From Alistipes sp. UBA940 (GTDB taxonomy: Bacteria; Bacteroidota; Bacteroidia; Bacteroidales; Rikenellaceae), in NCBI GenBank assembly GCA_002293425.1, contig DBDE01000003.1:30561-46995 (forward strand): a stretch of DNA of 16,435 nucleotides. Direction: 5' to 3'. A program made the position numbers and the translations under genes. This document shows positions 1 through 5,796 of this stretch, piece after piece; the first letter of the stretch is position 1, and each line of letters opens with the position of its first letter. The notes below the pieces were generated by a model, which was not told the DNA's origin, ran no database searches, and worked only from the letters and a program-made list of their open reading frames with translations.

Positions 1-19
1 CAGCTGAGCTACGTCCACC
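1..19 (-). tRNA. 5' end of a tRNA cut by the window edge (possibly tRNA-His)
   Basis: Read on the minus strand, the first bases give GTGGACG as a 7-nt acceptor arm, followed by TA and the D-arm start GCTCAG, which is the canonical 5' end of a bacterial tRNA. An extra G in front of the acceptor arm would fit the G-1 of tRNA-His, but the anticodon lies outside the window, so the identity is a guess. Confidence 0.55.
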
Positions 20-30
20 GTTTTCCAAAA

Positions 31-60
31 TGAAAAATGAAAAATGAAAAGTGAAAAATG
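31..60. repeat. 7-bp tandem repeat, unit TGAAAAA/TGAAAAG
   Basis: Four consecutive 7-bp units (31-37, 38-44, 45-51, 52-58) plus two bases, differing at only one base. The tract sits between the tRNA start and the intergenic repeat at 61-242. Closely related TGAAAAG units occur in the 3' part of ruvC (10041-10060). It is one of several 7-bp tracts in the window, most of them touching hairpin-rich repeats. Confidence 0.75.
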
Positions 61-242
61 TCCACCGCACAAAGCCGGCTACGCTGACACCCTTTTCATC
101 GCCGCCCTGTCCATTCAGAGCCGCCGAGCGGAGCTCGGCACTTTCTGCTCCGGCTTCTCACCGCTCGCTATTCACTCGCGGCGGGGAAGCCATCGCCCCC
201 TCGGGGCGGGACGACGACTTGCAAAGCAAGTCGAAAAACATT
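61..242 (+). repeat. Intergenic repeat R1, core 105-242
   Basis: The core 105-242 recurs, inverted, at 4389-4527 with about a dozen differences over 138 bp. It holds three hairpins: CCGAGC/GCTCGG near 114-128, CGCCCC/GGGGCG near 193-207, and GACTTGC-AAA-GCAAGTC near 215-231. Compared with the other copy, the last stem has changed on both arms so that pairing is kept, which points to selection on, or maintenance of, an RNA or DNA fold. A GGCTACGC motif near 77-84 upstream of the core matches the anchor of the repeats found inside genes. No reading frame here is credible as a gene. It occupies the whole stretch downstream of rpsT. Confidence 0.8.
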
Positions 243-248
243 TTCAAC

Positions 249-500
249 TTACAAACCGTTCACCAACAGCTGCAGGCTACTTTTCAGGTTCCCTGCTTTG
301 TTTTTGTGGATCACGTGACTTCCGGCCAGTTTGTCGAGCATCGCTGTAACTTTCGGGAGCAGTGCTTCGGCCGCCTTTTTGTCGGAGGTGTTGCGGAGTG
401 CTTTCACCGCGTTCCGGGTGGTTTTGTGGTAGTAGCGGTTGCGCAGACGCCTGGCCTGTGTTTGCCTGATCCTTTTGATGGATGACTTGTGGTTTGCCAT
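249..500 (-). CDS. rpsT: 30S ribosomal protein S20
   Basis: This encodes an 83-residue protein of the usual S20 length, starting MANHKSSIKRIRQ and ending LQLLVNGL. It binds 16S rRNA in the small ribosomal subunit. The Lys/Arg-rich helical N-terminus (KRIRQTQARRLRNRYYHKTTRN) and the NKAGNLKSSL stretch near the C-terminus are typical of the family. The ATG at 498-500 is chosen because upstream in-frame codons run through a low-complexity, G-rich and then A/T-rich stretch that does not look coding. tRNA-Glu lies 137 nt upstream on the same strand, so the two could share the tRNA promoter. Repeat R1 begins only 6 nt past the stop codon, and I see no clear T-tailed terminator there. Confidence 0.97.
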   Translation of the reverse strand: MANHKSSIKRIRQTQARRLRNRYYHKTTRNAVKALRNTSDKKAAEALLPKVTAMLDKLAGSHVIHKNKAGNLKSSLQLLVNGL

Positions 501-543
501 ATAATAAAAATAATAATAAATTTCAGACTTAAAAGGGTGCTCG

Positions 544-633
544 CCCCAGCTTGCACCCCTGTTTTGTTGTTTGTGGCCCCTTGTTCCCCCTCCCCTTGTG
601 TGTTTCTCCTCCCCCCCCCAGCTTGGCACCCCT
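544..633. repeat. Imperfect direct repeat and C9 homopolymer upstream of rpsT
   Basis: A 17-18 bp motif, CCCCAGCTTG(G)CACCCCT, occurs at 544-560 and again at 616-633. The second copy is preceded by a run of nine C at 611-619. Both lie between tRNA-Glu and rpsT, in what would be the rpsT leader. No function can be assigned. Confidence 0.6.
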
Positions 634-637
634 CTTG

Positions 638-709
638 TAGCCCATAGGAGAGTCGAACTCCTCTTTCAAGAATGAAAATCTTGCGTCCTAACCGATAGAC
701 GAATGGGCC
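638..709 (-). tRNA. tRNA-Glu (anticodon TTC)
   Basis: The minus strand folds into a complete cloverleaf. The acceptor arm GGCCCAT pairs with ATGGGCT (one G-U), followed by discriminator A at 638. The D-arm carries GGTTAGGAC. The anticodon stem CAAGA/TCTTG encloses TTTTCAT with anticodon TTC, and the T-arm has GAGGAGTTCGACTCTCC. No CCA is encoded. A Bacteroidetes-type promoter lies just upstream, at 723-753. Confidence 0.95.
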
Positions 710-722
710 GGTTTTCGAGCGA

Positions 723-753
723 CAAAGATAGAATAAAAAAAATTGCTGACAAA
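723..753 (-). promoter_or_regulatory. Bacteroidetes-type promoter for tRNA-Glu (and perhaps rpsT)
   Basis: On the minus strand, TTTG (complement of 750-753) and TATCTTTG (complement of 723-730) are separated by 19 nt. This matches the -33/-7 architecture (TTTG, 19-20 nt, TAnnTTTG) of Bacteroidetes housekeeping promoters. It lies between the end of the ABC ATPase gene and tRNA-Glu. Confidence 0.8.
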
Positions 754-760
754 ATTTTTT

Positions 761-1483
761 TCAGAGCTCGAGTTTTTTGTCGGCAAATTCATTCACCAGA
801 TCGAGTTCGTGCGAGGAGAAGATTACGGTTTTGCCCTGCTGGTGGGCGAGTTTGCGGAGCAGTTGGACGGTTTCGCGGCGCGCGATGAAATCGAGGAATG
901 CGGTGGGTTCGTCGAGGATTATTGTGGGTGTGTTTTGCGCCAGGGCGCGTGCGATCATTACGCGTTGGAGTTCGCCGTCGCTCAGGGTGTCGGTTTGTCG
1001 ATGGGCAAAATCGCTCATTCCGACCTCGGACAGGGCATTGCGGACGATGGTTTTGTCGTGTTGGGTCAGACGGCCGCTCCGGTCGGTGTGGGGCATCCGG
1101 CCGAGTGCTGCCAGCTCTTCCACCCGCAGGTTGGGCACCCGTGGCCGCTCGGTGCTGACGTAACTCACCAGACGCGCAAAACCTGCCGCGTCGGGTTTTC
1201 CGACTTTGCGAGCAAAGTCGTCGGCCCGCTGAAGGCGGGTAGCGGGCCGAAAATCCCCGCGCGCGTAGCCCGACTCTTGACTGATGACTAATGACTCTTG
1301 ACTGACCAACACTTGCCCCGCAAGTGTCGGTTCCAATCCCGCTATTACCCTCAACAGCGTACTCTTCCCCGCCCCGTTGCGGCCTGTGACGGCGTTGAGC
1401 GACCCGGGTTCGAAGACAAATGATAGCCCCGAAGCCAGCGTCCGCCCCTGATAGCCTATGGTCACATCGCGAAGTTCTACCAT
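761..1483 (-). CDS. FecE/BtuD-type ABC transporter ATPase with an in-frame repeat insertion
   Basis: This 240-residue ATPase powers the neighbouring FecCD-type importer, of the class that takes up ferric siderophores, heme or cobalamin. Visible motifs are Walker A GRNGAGKST (34-42), a Q-loop region SYVSTERP with no clear Gln, the signature LSDGELQR, Walker B TIILDEPTA and the H-loop SSH. Residues 61-95 (SQESLVISQESGY to KVG) do not belong to the family and come from a repeat insertion at 1199-1303. The start ATG overlaps the permease stop by 7 nt (ATGGTAG), suggesting translational coupling. The protein ends shortly after the H-loop, in FADKKLEL, which looks shorter at the C-terminus than usual relatives. 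All core nucleotide-binding motifs remain, so activity is possible. The substrate cannot be told from sequence. Confidence 0.9.
   Translation of the reverse strand: MVELRDVTIGYQGRTLASGLSFVFEPGSLNAVTGRNGAGKSTLLRVIAGLEPTLAGQVLVSQESLVISQESGYARGDFRPATRLQRADDFARKVGKPDAAGFARLVSYVSTERPRVPNLRVEELAALGRMPHTDRSGRLTQHDKTIVRNALSEVGMSDFAHRQTDTLSDGELQRVMIARALAQNTPTIILDEPTAFLDFIARRETVQLLRKLAHQQGKTVIFSSHELDLVNEFADKKLEL
1199..1303 (-). repeat. In-frame repeat insertion within the ABC ATPase gene
   Basis: About 105 nt (35 codons) lies between Walker A and the Q-loop. On the coding strand it begins with about 4.6 heptads at 1272-1303 (AGTCAAG type, some diverged to AGTCATT/AGTCATC). It then has the anchor GGGCTACGCG, a nested hairpin CGGCCCGCT...AGCGGGCCG, and a perfect stem GACTTTGC-TC-GCAAAGTC at 1202-1219. 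The last stem, its CGAC prefix and following GGAAAA resemble the end of intergenic repeats R1 and R2. The anchor and heptads match the insertions in pdxB and purD. Boundaries are approximate. Confidence 0.75.
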
Positions 1484-2418
1484 CTCTGCCGGTTTTTCAT
1501 CACAACCATAATTACGACCGGAATCCCTACCAGGGCCGTTATCGTGTTGATGGGGAGCGGACTTGTTGCCACCGTGCCTGCCACGATGTCGCATCCCAGC
1601 ATCACTGCCGCTCCGACCACTATCGAGGCGGGCATCAGGATGGCGTGTCGGGCAGTGCCCCACACCATTCGTGCGATGTGGGGAACGGCCAGTCCGAGAA
1701 ATCCTATCGGGCCGCAGAAGGCGGTCACGGTACCTGCCAGCAGGGTGGTGCACAGAAAGACCATTCCTCTCACCCGCCCCACTCCGACCCCCATCGTGCG
1801 GGCGTAGTTTTCGCCCAGCATCATCCCGTCGAGCCCTTTGACCAGCAGCATCGACATTATAAGACCGATAGCCACCACCGGCCCCAGCACCGCAAGTTCG
1901 CTTGCCGTCACGCCGCCCAGCGATCCCATTGTCCACACCACGAACGATTTCACTTCCCGTTCGCCGCCGAAATATTGCAACACCTCCACCGCCGCGCCCG
2001 CCACCGAGCCCAGCATCATACCTATTATAAGGACGGCCATAATGTCGCCGATGCGCCGACTGACCGCCGCCACGATCAGGAACACCATTCCCGCCCCGAC
2101 CCACGCCGCTCCCACTACCCCCACTCCGTACGCCGCCGGAAGACCCATCATCAGCAACGCCACGCCCAGCGAGGCACCCGAACTCACGCCCAGCACATAG
2201 GGTCCGGCCAGCGGGTTGCGAAAGATGGTTTGCATCATCAGGCCGCTCGCTCCAAGTGCCGCTCCGGCAAGTGCCGCGGTGAGGGCTTTGGGCAGTCGGA
2301 ACTCCAACAGAATGTGCCGTGCCATATCGCCGTCGAGCGACAGCAACCCCACCGACCCGACAACGAGGTCGAGCACGAAGAGCAGCAGCATCACGGCGAT
2401 GGCGATCCGGAACTTCAC
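1477..2418 (-). CDS. FecCD-family ABC transporter permease
   Basis: This 313-residue polytopic membrane protein is the inner-membrane channel of a siderophore, heme or cobalamin importer. N-terminal features are a first hydrophobic helix (AVMLLLFVLDLVVGSVG), then RLPKALTAALAGAALGASG and QTIFRNPLAGPYVLGVSSGA, both hallmark FecCD segments. GPIGFLGLAVPHIAR and the C-terminal PLPINTITALVGIPVV are the other family signatures. The start is GTG at 2416-2418. It overlaps the TGA of the binding-protein gene as GTGA, a 4-nt coupling, and an upstream in-frame stop leaves little room for another start. The length is slightly short of the usual 320-340 residues, mainly at the N-terminus. Confidence 0.93.
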   Translation of the reverse strand: MKFRIAIAVMLLLFVLDLVVGSVGLLSLDGDMARHILLEFRLPKALTAALAGAALGASGLMMQTIFRNPLAGPYVLGVSSGASLGVALLMMGLPAAYGVGVVGAAWVGAGMVFLIVAAVSRRIGDIMAVLIIGMMLGSVAGAAVEVLQYFGGEREVKSFVVWTMGSLGGVTASELAVLGPVVAIGLIMSMLLVKGLDGMMLGENYARTMGVGVGRVRGMVFLCTTLLAGTVTAFCGPIGFLGLAVPHIARMVWGTARHAILMPASIVVGAAVMLGCDIVAGTVATSPLPINTITALVGIPVVIMVVMKNRQRW

Positions 2419-3296
2419 TTCAATCTTTTATAATAGTATAACGAATCTGCCGAACCGTGGAATATCGACACCAGGTCGTTCAGTATTATTTCGGGACGCA
2501 CCACTCCGCTCTCCCAGAAGTCGCTTCCGCCTGCGGGCGTGGTGCGTGCGTTGTTGTTGAACACCGCCACTTCGATGTCGGCAAATCGCGGGTTGTCGCC
2601 CCAGAGCGCATCCACCGAGTCGTAGTGGTTGGTGTTGAGCCAGAAGTCGGCTTGCTTCATCGCCAGATACGCCGCCTCGATGCCGATGGGCACACTTTCG
2701 GAACCTGTTCCGGTGGCTATGCACTCGCCGCCTGCGTCCTCTACCAGTTTGACCATATAGTTTTGCGCCCCGGGCACGTACCATACGCCTCTGTATGGCG
2801 CGTTCAGCATCACTTTGGGTTTGTTTTCGAACTTTGCGGCGGATTGTTTTCGGGCGTTATAGGCTTTTTCTATTTCGCTATATTTCTCTTCGCCCCGTTG
2901 TTCTATGCCGCACGCGCGGGCGATTTCCACTATCCACCGCGCTCTTCCGAGGGGGGTGGGTTCGAGCCAGTCACGCACATCCAGCGTTCGGGTTCCCAGG
3001 TTTTTCAGCCGTTCGTCTTCCAGCCCCGACAACAGGATCAGGTCGGCATCGAGGGCAGCTATCAGTTCGTAGTTCACTGTGCGATCGTATCCTATGTCGG
3101 CCACGTCGGGCGGCAGATGGGATGAGACCAGCCCGATCCCTGCCACGCCTACTATTTTGTCGCCTATGCCGAGTTCGTTCAGAAAGGCGACGTGGCTCGA
3201 CGACATACATATTATCCGCTCCGGCGTGTCGGCCGGGGCATCGGGCTGCACGCAACCCGACAGCAGAACACAGATTATTATCGACAGGTATTTCAT
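2415..3296 (-). CDS. Periplasmic-binding lipoprotein of the FecB/BtuF type
   Basis: This 293-residue substrate-binding protein presumably delivers ligand to the adjacent permease. The start ATG at 3294-3296 gives a lipoprotein signal peptide with lipobox LLSGC (Cys15). The mature part opens with PERIICMSSSHVAFLNELG, followed by IVGVAG and DIGYDRTVNYELIAALDADLIL, the typical first lobe of class III binding proteins (PF01497-like). The second lobe includes VMLNAPYRGVWYVPG, LVEDAGGE and SDFWESGVVRPEIILNDL. It sits 11 nt downstream of pdxB and overlaps the permease start by 4 nt. The ligand (iron chelate, heme or cobalamin) cannot be decided, and I saw no cobalamin riboswitch upstream. Confidence 0.92.
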   Translation of the reverse strand: MKYLSIIICVLLSGCVQPDAPADTPERIICMSSSHVAFLNELGIGDKIVGVAGIGLVSSHLPPDVADIGYDRTVNYELIAALDADLILLSGLEDERLKNLGTRTLDVRDWLEPTPLGRARWIVEIARACGIEQRGEEKYSEIEKAYNARKQSAAKFENKPKVMLNAPYRGVWYVPGAQNYMVKLVEDAGGECIATGTGSESVPIGIEAAYLAMKQADFWLNTNHYDSVDALWGDNPRFADIEVAVFNNNARTTPAGGSDFWESGVVRPEIILNDLVSIFHGSADSLYYYKRLK

Positions 3297-3307
3297 AGTT
3301 GTTCGTT

Positions 3308-4363
3308 TCAAAAAAACTCCTCTCTGAGCGCGTTTTCGTTGCGCATTTTTTCGAAATTTTCGGGATTCCGTTTCAGCGTGCGGCTCACCGCTTCGATGTC
3401 GAAATAGTTCCCCATCACACCGCACATCTGCTCCCAACCGATTTTGCGGGCCACAGATTGAATGGGGATCGGGCCGAGGGGAAGGCCGAAAAAGCGGGCT
3501 AACCGGTTGACAATCAGTGCCGTGGCGTTGAATTTGCCCTGGCGGGTGTAGCCGGCGATGTGGGGCGTGGCAAGGAGCGCACCGGCAAGTGTGGCGCGGT
3601 CGATGTCGGGCTCGTTTTCCCACACGTCGAAAATATAGTTGCGCCCCACCACAGCCGCCGGATCGACCACCGCCCCGCGCGACGAGTTGATTATCACGAA
3701 TTCGGGCCCCGCGTGCGACAACAATTTTTCGTTCACCAGATGGCGCGTGGAGCCGTCGAGAGGCACGTGCAGGGTGATGATGTCGGCCTGTTCGACAATT
3801 TCCCGGAACGAAAAATAGCCATCTTTGGAGCCCATATCCTCGGCACGTTCGCGCGGCGGGTCGCTTTTCATCACCCGAAAACCCCATTCCTCGGCATACT
3901 CCGCCACCAAACTCCCCACATTTCCCACCCCGATAACCCCTATAGTTATGAGTGATGAGTCAGGAGTAATGAGTCTTTGGTGCGACAGATGTCGCAGGCT
4001 TTTTCGCGTAGCCGACTCCTGACTCTTGACTCTTGACTCCTGACTCAGCCACACAAGTGCGGCTCCGACCCATTGCAGCACCCCGCGGGCGTTGCAACCT
4101 GCTGAGTTACAGACAGTTATGCCGTTGGCCCAGCACCATTCGCGGTCGATATGGTCTGTGCCGATGGTCGCCGTGCCGACGAAACTCACCGCCGAACCGG
4201 CTAGCAGCGCAGCGTCGCAACGTGTTCGGGTGCGCACCAGAAGGGCGTCGGCATCGTGCACGTCGTCGGCCCGGATTGCGTTTCCGGCCACGTAGACCAC
4301 CTCGGCAAAGGGCTCCAACAGCCCCCCGAGAAAGGGTATATCGCGATCGGCAACGATTTTCAC
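3308..4363 (-). CDS. pdxB: 4-phosphoerythronate dehydrogenase with an in-frame repeat insertion
   Basis: This 351-residue NAD-dependent D-hydroxyacid dehydrogenase would oxidise 4-phosphoerythronate in the DXP-dependent vitamin B6 pathway. The N-terminus KIVADRDIPFL and FVGTATIGTDHID are PdxB-like. The Rossmann motif GVGNVG lies at 145-150, and the catalytic set is R228 (NSSRG), D245/E250 (DVWENEP) and H267 (TPHIAGYT). The C-terminus (NYFDIEAV, ENFEKMRNENALREEF) fits the PdxB dimerisation region. Residues 107-140 (SQESRVKSQES onward) are foreign and replace the loop before the Rossmann fold. The start is GTG at 4361-4363, fixed by the conserved N-terminus, and a -7 box lies only 4 nt upstream. 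It heads the operon with the three transporter genes, with no obvious functional link to them. Confidence 0.93.
   Translation of the reverse strand: MKIVADRDIPFLGGLLEPFAEVVYVAGNAIRADDVHDADALLVRTRTRCDAALLAGSAVSFVGTATIGTDHIDREWCWANGITVCNSAGCNARGVLQWVGAALVWLSQESRVKSQESATRKSLRHLSHQRLITPDSSLITIGVIGVGNVGSLVAEYAEEWGFRVMKSDPPRERAEDMGSKDGYFSFREIVEQADIITLHVPLDGSTRHLVNEKLLSHAGPEFVIINSSRGAVVDPAAVVGRNYIFDVWENEPDIDRATLAGALLATPHIAGYTRQGKFNATALIVNRLARFFGLPLGPIPIQSVARKIGWEQMCGVMGNYFDIEAVSRTLKRNPENFEKMRNENALREEFF
3944..4047 (-). repeat. In-frame heptad/hairpin repeat insertion within pdxB
   Basis: On the plus strand this shows four heptads at 3947-3974 (TATGAGT, GATGAGT, CAGGAGT, AATGAGT). A perfect hairpin TGCGACA-GA-TGTCGCA follows at 3981-3996, then the anchor CGTAGCC, then 4.7 heptads of GACTCCT/GACTCTT at 4014-4046. 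The two arrays are inverted relative to each other (GAGTC versus GACTC), so the whole element can fold back. It is homologous to the purD insertion. It encodes about 34 residues just before GVIGVGNVG, where relatives have a short hairpin loop. Confidence 0.85.
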
Positions 4364-4367
4364 AAGG

Positions 4368-4375
4368 CAAAGATA
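4368..4375 (-). promoter_or_regulatory. -7 promoter box of the pdxB operon
   Basis: The minus strand reads TATCTTTG, followed by CCTT and the GTG start of pdxB. If transcription begins about 4 nt after the box, as the -7 numbering implies, the mRNA starts at or next to the GTG. I see no matching -33 TTTG at the right distance; the region upstream is heptad GATTAAT sequence and repeat R2. Confidence 0.6.
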
Positions 4376-4377
4376 GT

Positions 4378-4527
4378 GATTAATGATTAATGTTTTTCGA
4401 GTTGCAAAGCAACTCGTCGGCTCGCCCCGTGGGGGCGATGGCTTTCCCGCCGCGAGTGAATAGCGAGCGGTGAGAAGCCGGAGCAGAAAGTGCCGAGGCT
4501 TTGCTCGGCGGCTCTGAATGGACAGGG
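4378..4527 (-). repeat. Intergenic repeat R2 (inverted copy of R1) with GATTAAT heptads
   Basis: The core 4389-4527 is the reverse complement of 105-242. Two GATTAAT heptads (4378-4391) overlap its end nearest pdxB. The stem GAGTTGC-GCAACTC here replaces GACTTGC-GCAAGTC of R1 with both arms changed, so pairing is preserved. CGCCCC-GTG-GGGGCG and CCGAG/CTCGG stems are also kept. Beyond the core, near 4550, GCGTAGCCCC corresponds to the GGCTACGC anchor of R1 and of the repeats inside genes. No credible gene is present. Confidence 0.85.
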
Positions 4528-4575
4528 GTCGAGCCGAAAGTTCCGCGTAGCCCCCACCGCCGTGGGCGTTCCCAC

Positions 4576-4617
4576 AAAAAAAACTCCCCGCCGACGCAGA
4601 ATGCGCACGACGGGGAG
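4576..4617 (-). terminator. Intrinsic terminator on the minus strand
   Basis: CTCCCCG (4584-4590) pairs with CGGGGAG (4611-4617). After one C-A mismatch the stem continues with CG/CG around a loop containing GCA/TGC. Read on the minus strand, the hairpin is followed by eight T (complement of 4576-4583). It would stop leftward transcription before repeat R2 and pdxB. Confidence 0.65.
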
Positions 4618-4722
4618 GACCAACTTTAATGTATTGATTATGAAAAAAACCTCAGCCCGGGTTTCACAACCGGCAGCGAGCTTCGATAAATAAACGCGTG
4701 TGCATCACGATTTATTATATCT
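4576..4722 (-). ncRNA. Possible small RNA or attenuated leader, about 145 nt
   Basis: On the minus strand a TATCTTTG box (complement of 4727-4734) is followed about 110 nt later by a strong GC-rich hairpin ending in eight T. The gene-free stretch upstream of pdxB thus has a plausible start and a plausible end for a short transcript. I recognise no RNA family, and there is no -33 element at the expected distance. It could equally be a leader terminating before pdxB. A 17-codon plus-strand reading frame at 4640-4693 crosses the same region but has no support. Confidence 0.3.
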
Positions 4723-4785
4723 TCTGCAAAGATATAAAATAGTTTTATGAAAAAAATACTAATTTCGCATAAAATTCATATTCAG

Positions 4786-5796
4786 ATGGGTGCAAAAATG
4801 TTCGATCCGGAGGGTGTCGGGGTCCACAACGGACGCTGGTTCGGTATGCCATTTTCGGTTTCCGAGGCGGCTTTGGCGTTGATTTCGGTTCCGTGGGACG
4901 TCACTTCGAGCTATGGTGGCGGGTCGTCGCGTGGTCCGGCGGCTATGTTGGAGGCGTCGACGCAGCTCGATTTTTACGATCCGTGGGCACCGGAGGCTTG
5001 GCGGCGCGGCATCGCAACGGTGCCGATTGACGACGCTATCTTGCAGCACAACAACGAGCTGCGCCCTCTGGCCAGGAAGATCATCGAGGCGCAGGAGGAG
5101 GGCAAAACCATAGATCCGCGTGCACTTCAAAAGATCAATCGCGCATCGGGCGAACTGAACATCCGCGTAGAATATGAGGCGCGTAAATTGCTGGGTGCGG
5201 GTAAGTTGGTGGGTGTTGTCGGTGGCGACCACTCCACCCCTTTCGGGCTCATTTCGGCGTTGGGCCAGAAGCACGAAAGTTTCGGCATTTTGCATCTGGA
5301 CGCCCATTGCGATTTGCGCGAGCGGTATGAGGGATTCGAGGGTTCGCACGCGTCGGTGATGTTCAATGTGTTGCGCGATGTGCCGCGGGTTTCCCATTTG
5401 GTGCAGGTGGGGGTGAGGGATTTTTCGACTGCCGAGATGGAGTTTGCCCGCACCCACAAGAAGGTTACTCTCTTCACGGGGGCACTTTTGGCGCAGAACA
5501 GTTTTGTCGGGGTGACGTGGGCGGAGCAGTGCCGCCAGATTGTGAGTGCTTTGCCATCGCGGGTTTATATCAGTTTCGACGTCGATTTTCTCTCTCCTTC
5601 GTTGTGTCCCGGGACGGGTACTCCGGTTCCCGGGGGTGTTGGTTTCGACGAGGCGGCGTGGTTGGTGAGGACCATCAGGGACAGCGGCCGCACCGTCGTC
5701 GGGTTCGATCTTTGCGAGGTTTCGCCCGCCACGGTGCTCGATGCCGTCGTGGGCGCGCGAATGCTCTTTAAACTTTGCGGCCAGATCCTTAAATAA
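4786..5796 (+). CDS. Ureohydrolase, agmatinase/arginase family
   Basis: This enzyme of the arginase fold hydrolyses a guanidino substrate to urea at a two-metal (usually Mn) centre. In the numbering from an ATG at 4747 (349 residues), motifs are GGDHS (159-163), DAHCD (185-189), SFDVDFLSP (276-284), PGTGTPVPGG (288-297) and the active-site Glu324 in GFDLCEVSP. All expected metal ligands appear present. Relatives begin near MFDPEGVGVHNG, and the bases 4747-4785 are A/T-rich unlike the coding sequence, so I prefer the ATG at 4786 (336 residues). 4747 and 4798 are alternatives. Agmatinase (polyamine synthesis) is the likeliest role, but substrate cannot be fixed by motifs alone. The 3' end overlaps the convergent terminase gene by 8 nt. 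Confidence 0.88.
   Translation: MGAKMFDPEGVGVHNGRWFGMPFSVSEAALALISVPWDVTSSYGGGSSRGPAAMLEASTQLDFYDPWAPEAWRRGIATVPIDDAILQHNNELRPLARKIIEAQEEGKTIDPRALQKINRASGELNIRVEYEARKLLGAGKLVGVVGGDHSTPFGLISALGQKHESFGILHLDAHCDLRERYEGFEGSHASVMFNVLRDVPRVSHLVQVGVRDFSTAEMEFARTHKKVTLFTGALLAQNSFVGVTWAEQCRQIVSALPSRVYISFDVDFLSPSLCPGTGTPVPGGVGFDEAAWLVRTIRDSGRTVVGFDLCEVSPATVLDAVVGARMLFKLCGQILK

Noticed and set aside
215..242. Hairpin at 215-231 as the rpsT terminator
   Set aside because: On the minus strand the T-rich stretch lies before the hairpin, not after it, and the hairpin is part of the repeated core.
51..485. Plus-strand frames across repeat R1 and rpsT
   Set aside because: They are antisense to rpsT or made of repeat sequence. 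The similar peptides encoded from R1 and R2 in several frames reflect DNA repetition, not a protein.
1420..2433. Long plus-strand frame opposite the permease and ATPase genes
   Set aside because: Its composition is His/Arg/Gln-rich, typical of antisense frames of GC-rich membrane protein genes, and the minus-strand genes have clear family motifs.
3944..4047. Heptad-rich blocks as CRISPR arrays
   Set aside because: The units are 7 bp with no spacers, no 25-40 bp repeats and no cas genes. The structure is tandem repeat plus hairpin.
4640..4693. 17-codon plus-strand frame (MKKTSARVSQPAASFDK) as a leader peptide
   Set aside because: There is no run of regulatory codons and no attenuator on the plus strand after it. 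The only T-tailed hairpin nearby is on the opposite strand.
2419..4746. Cobalamin riboswitch controlling the FecCD-type transporter
   Set aside because: No B12-box (GCCACTG-like) or suitable leader was seen upstream of the binding-protein gene or pdxB.
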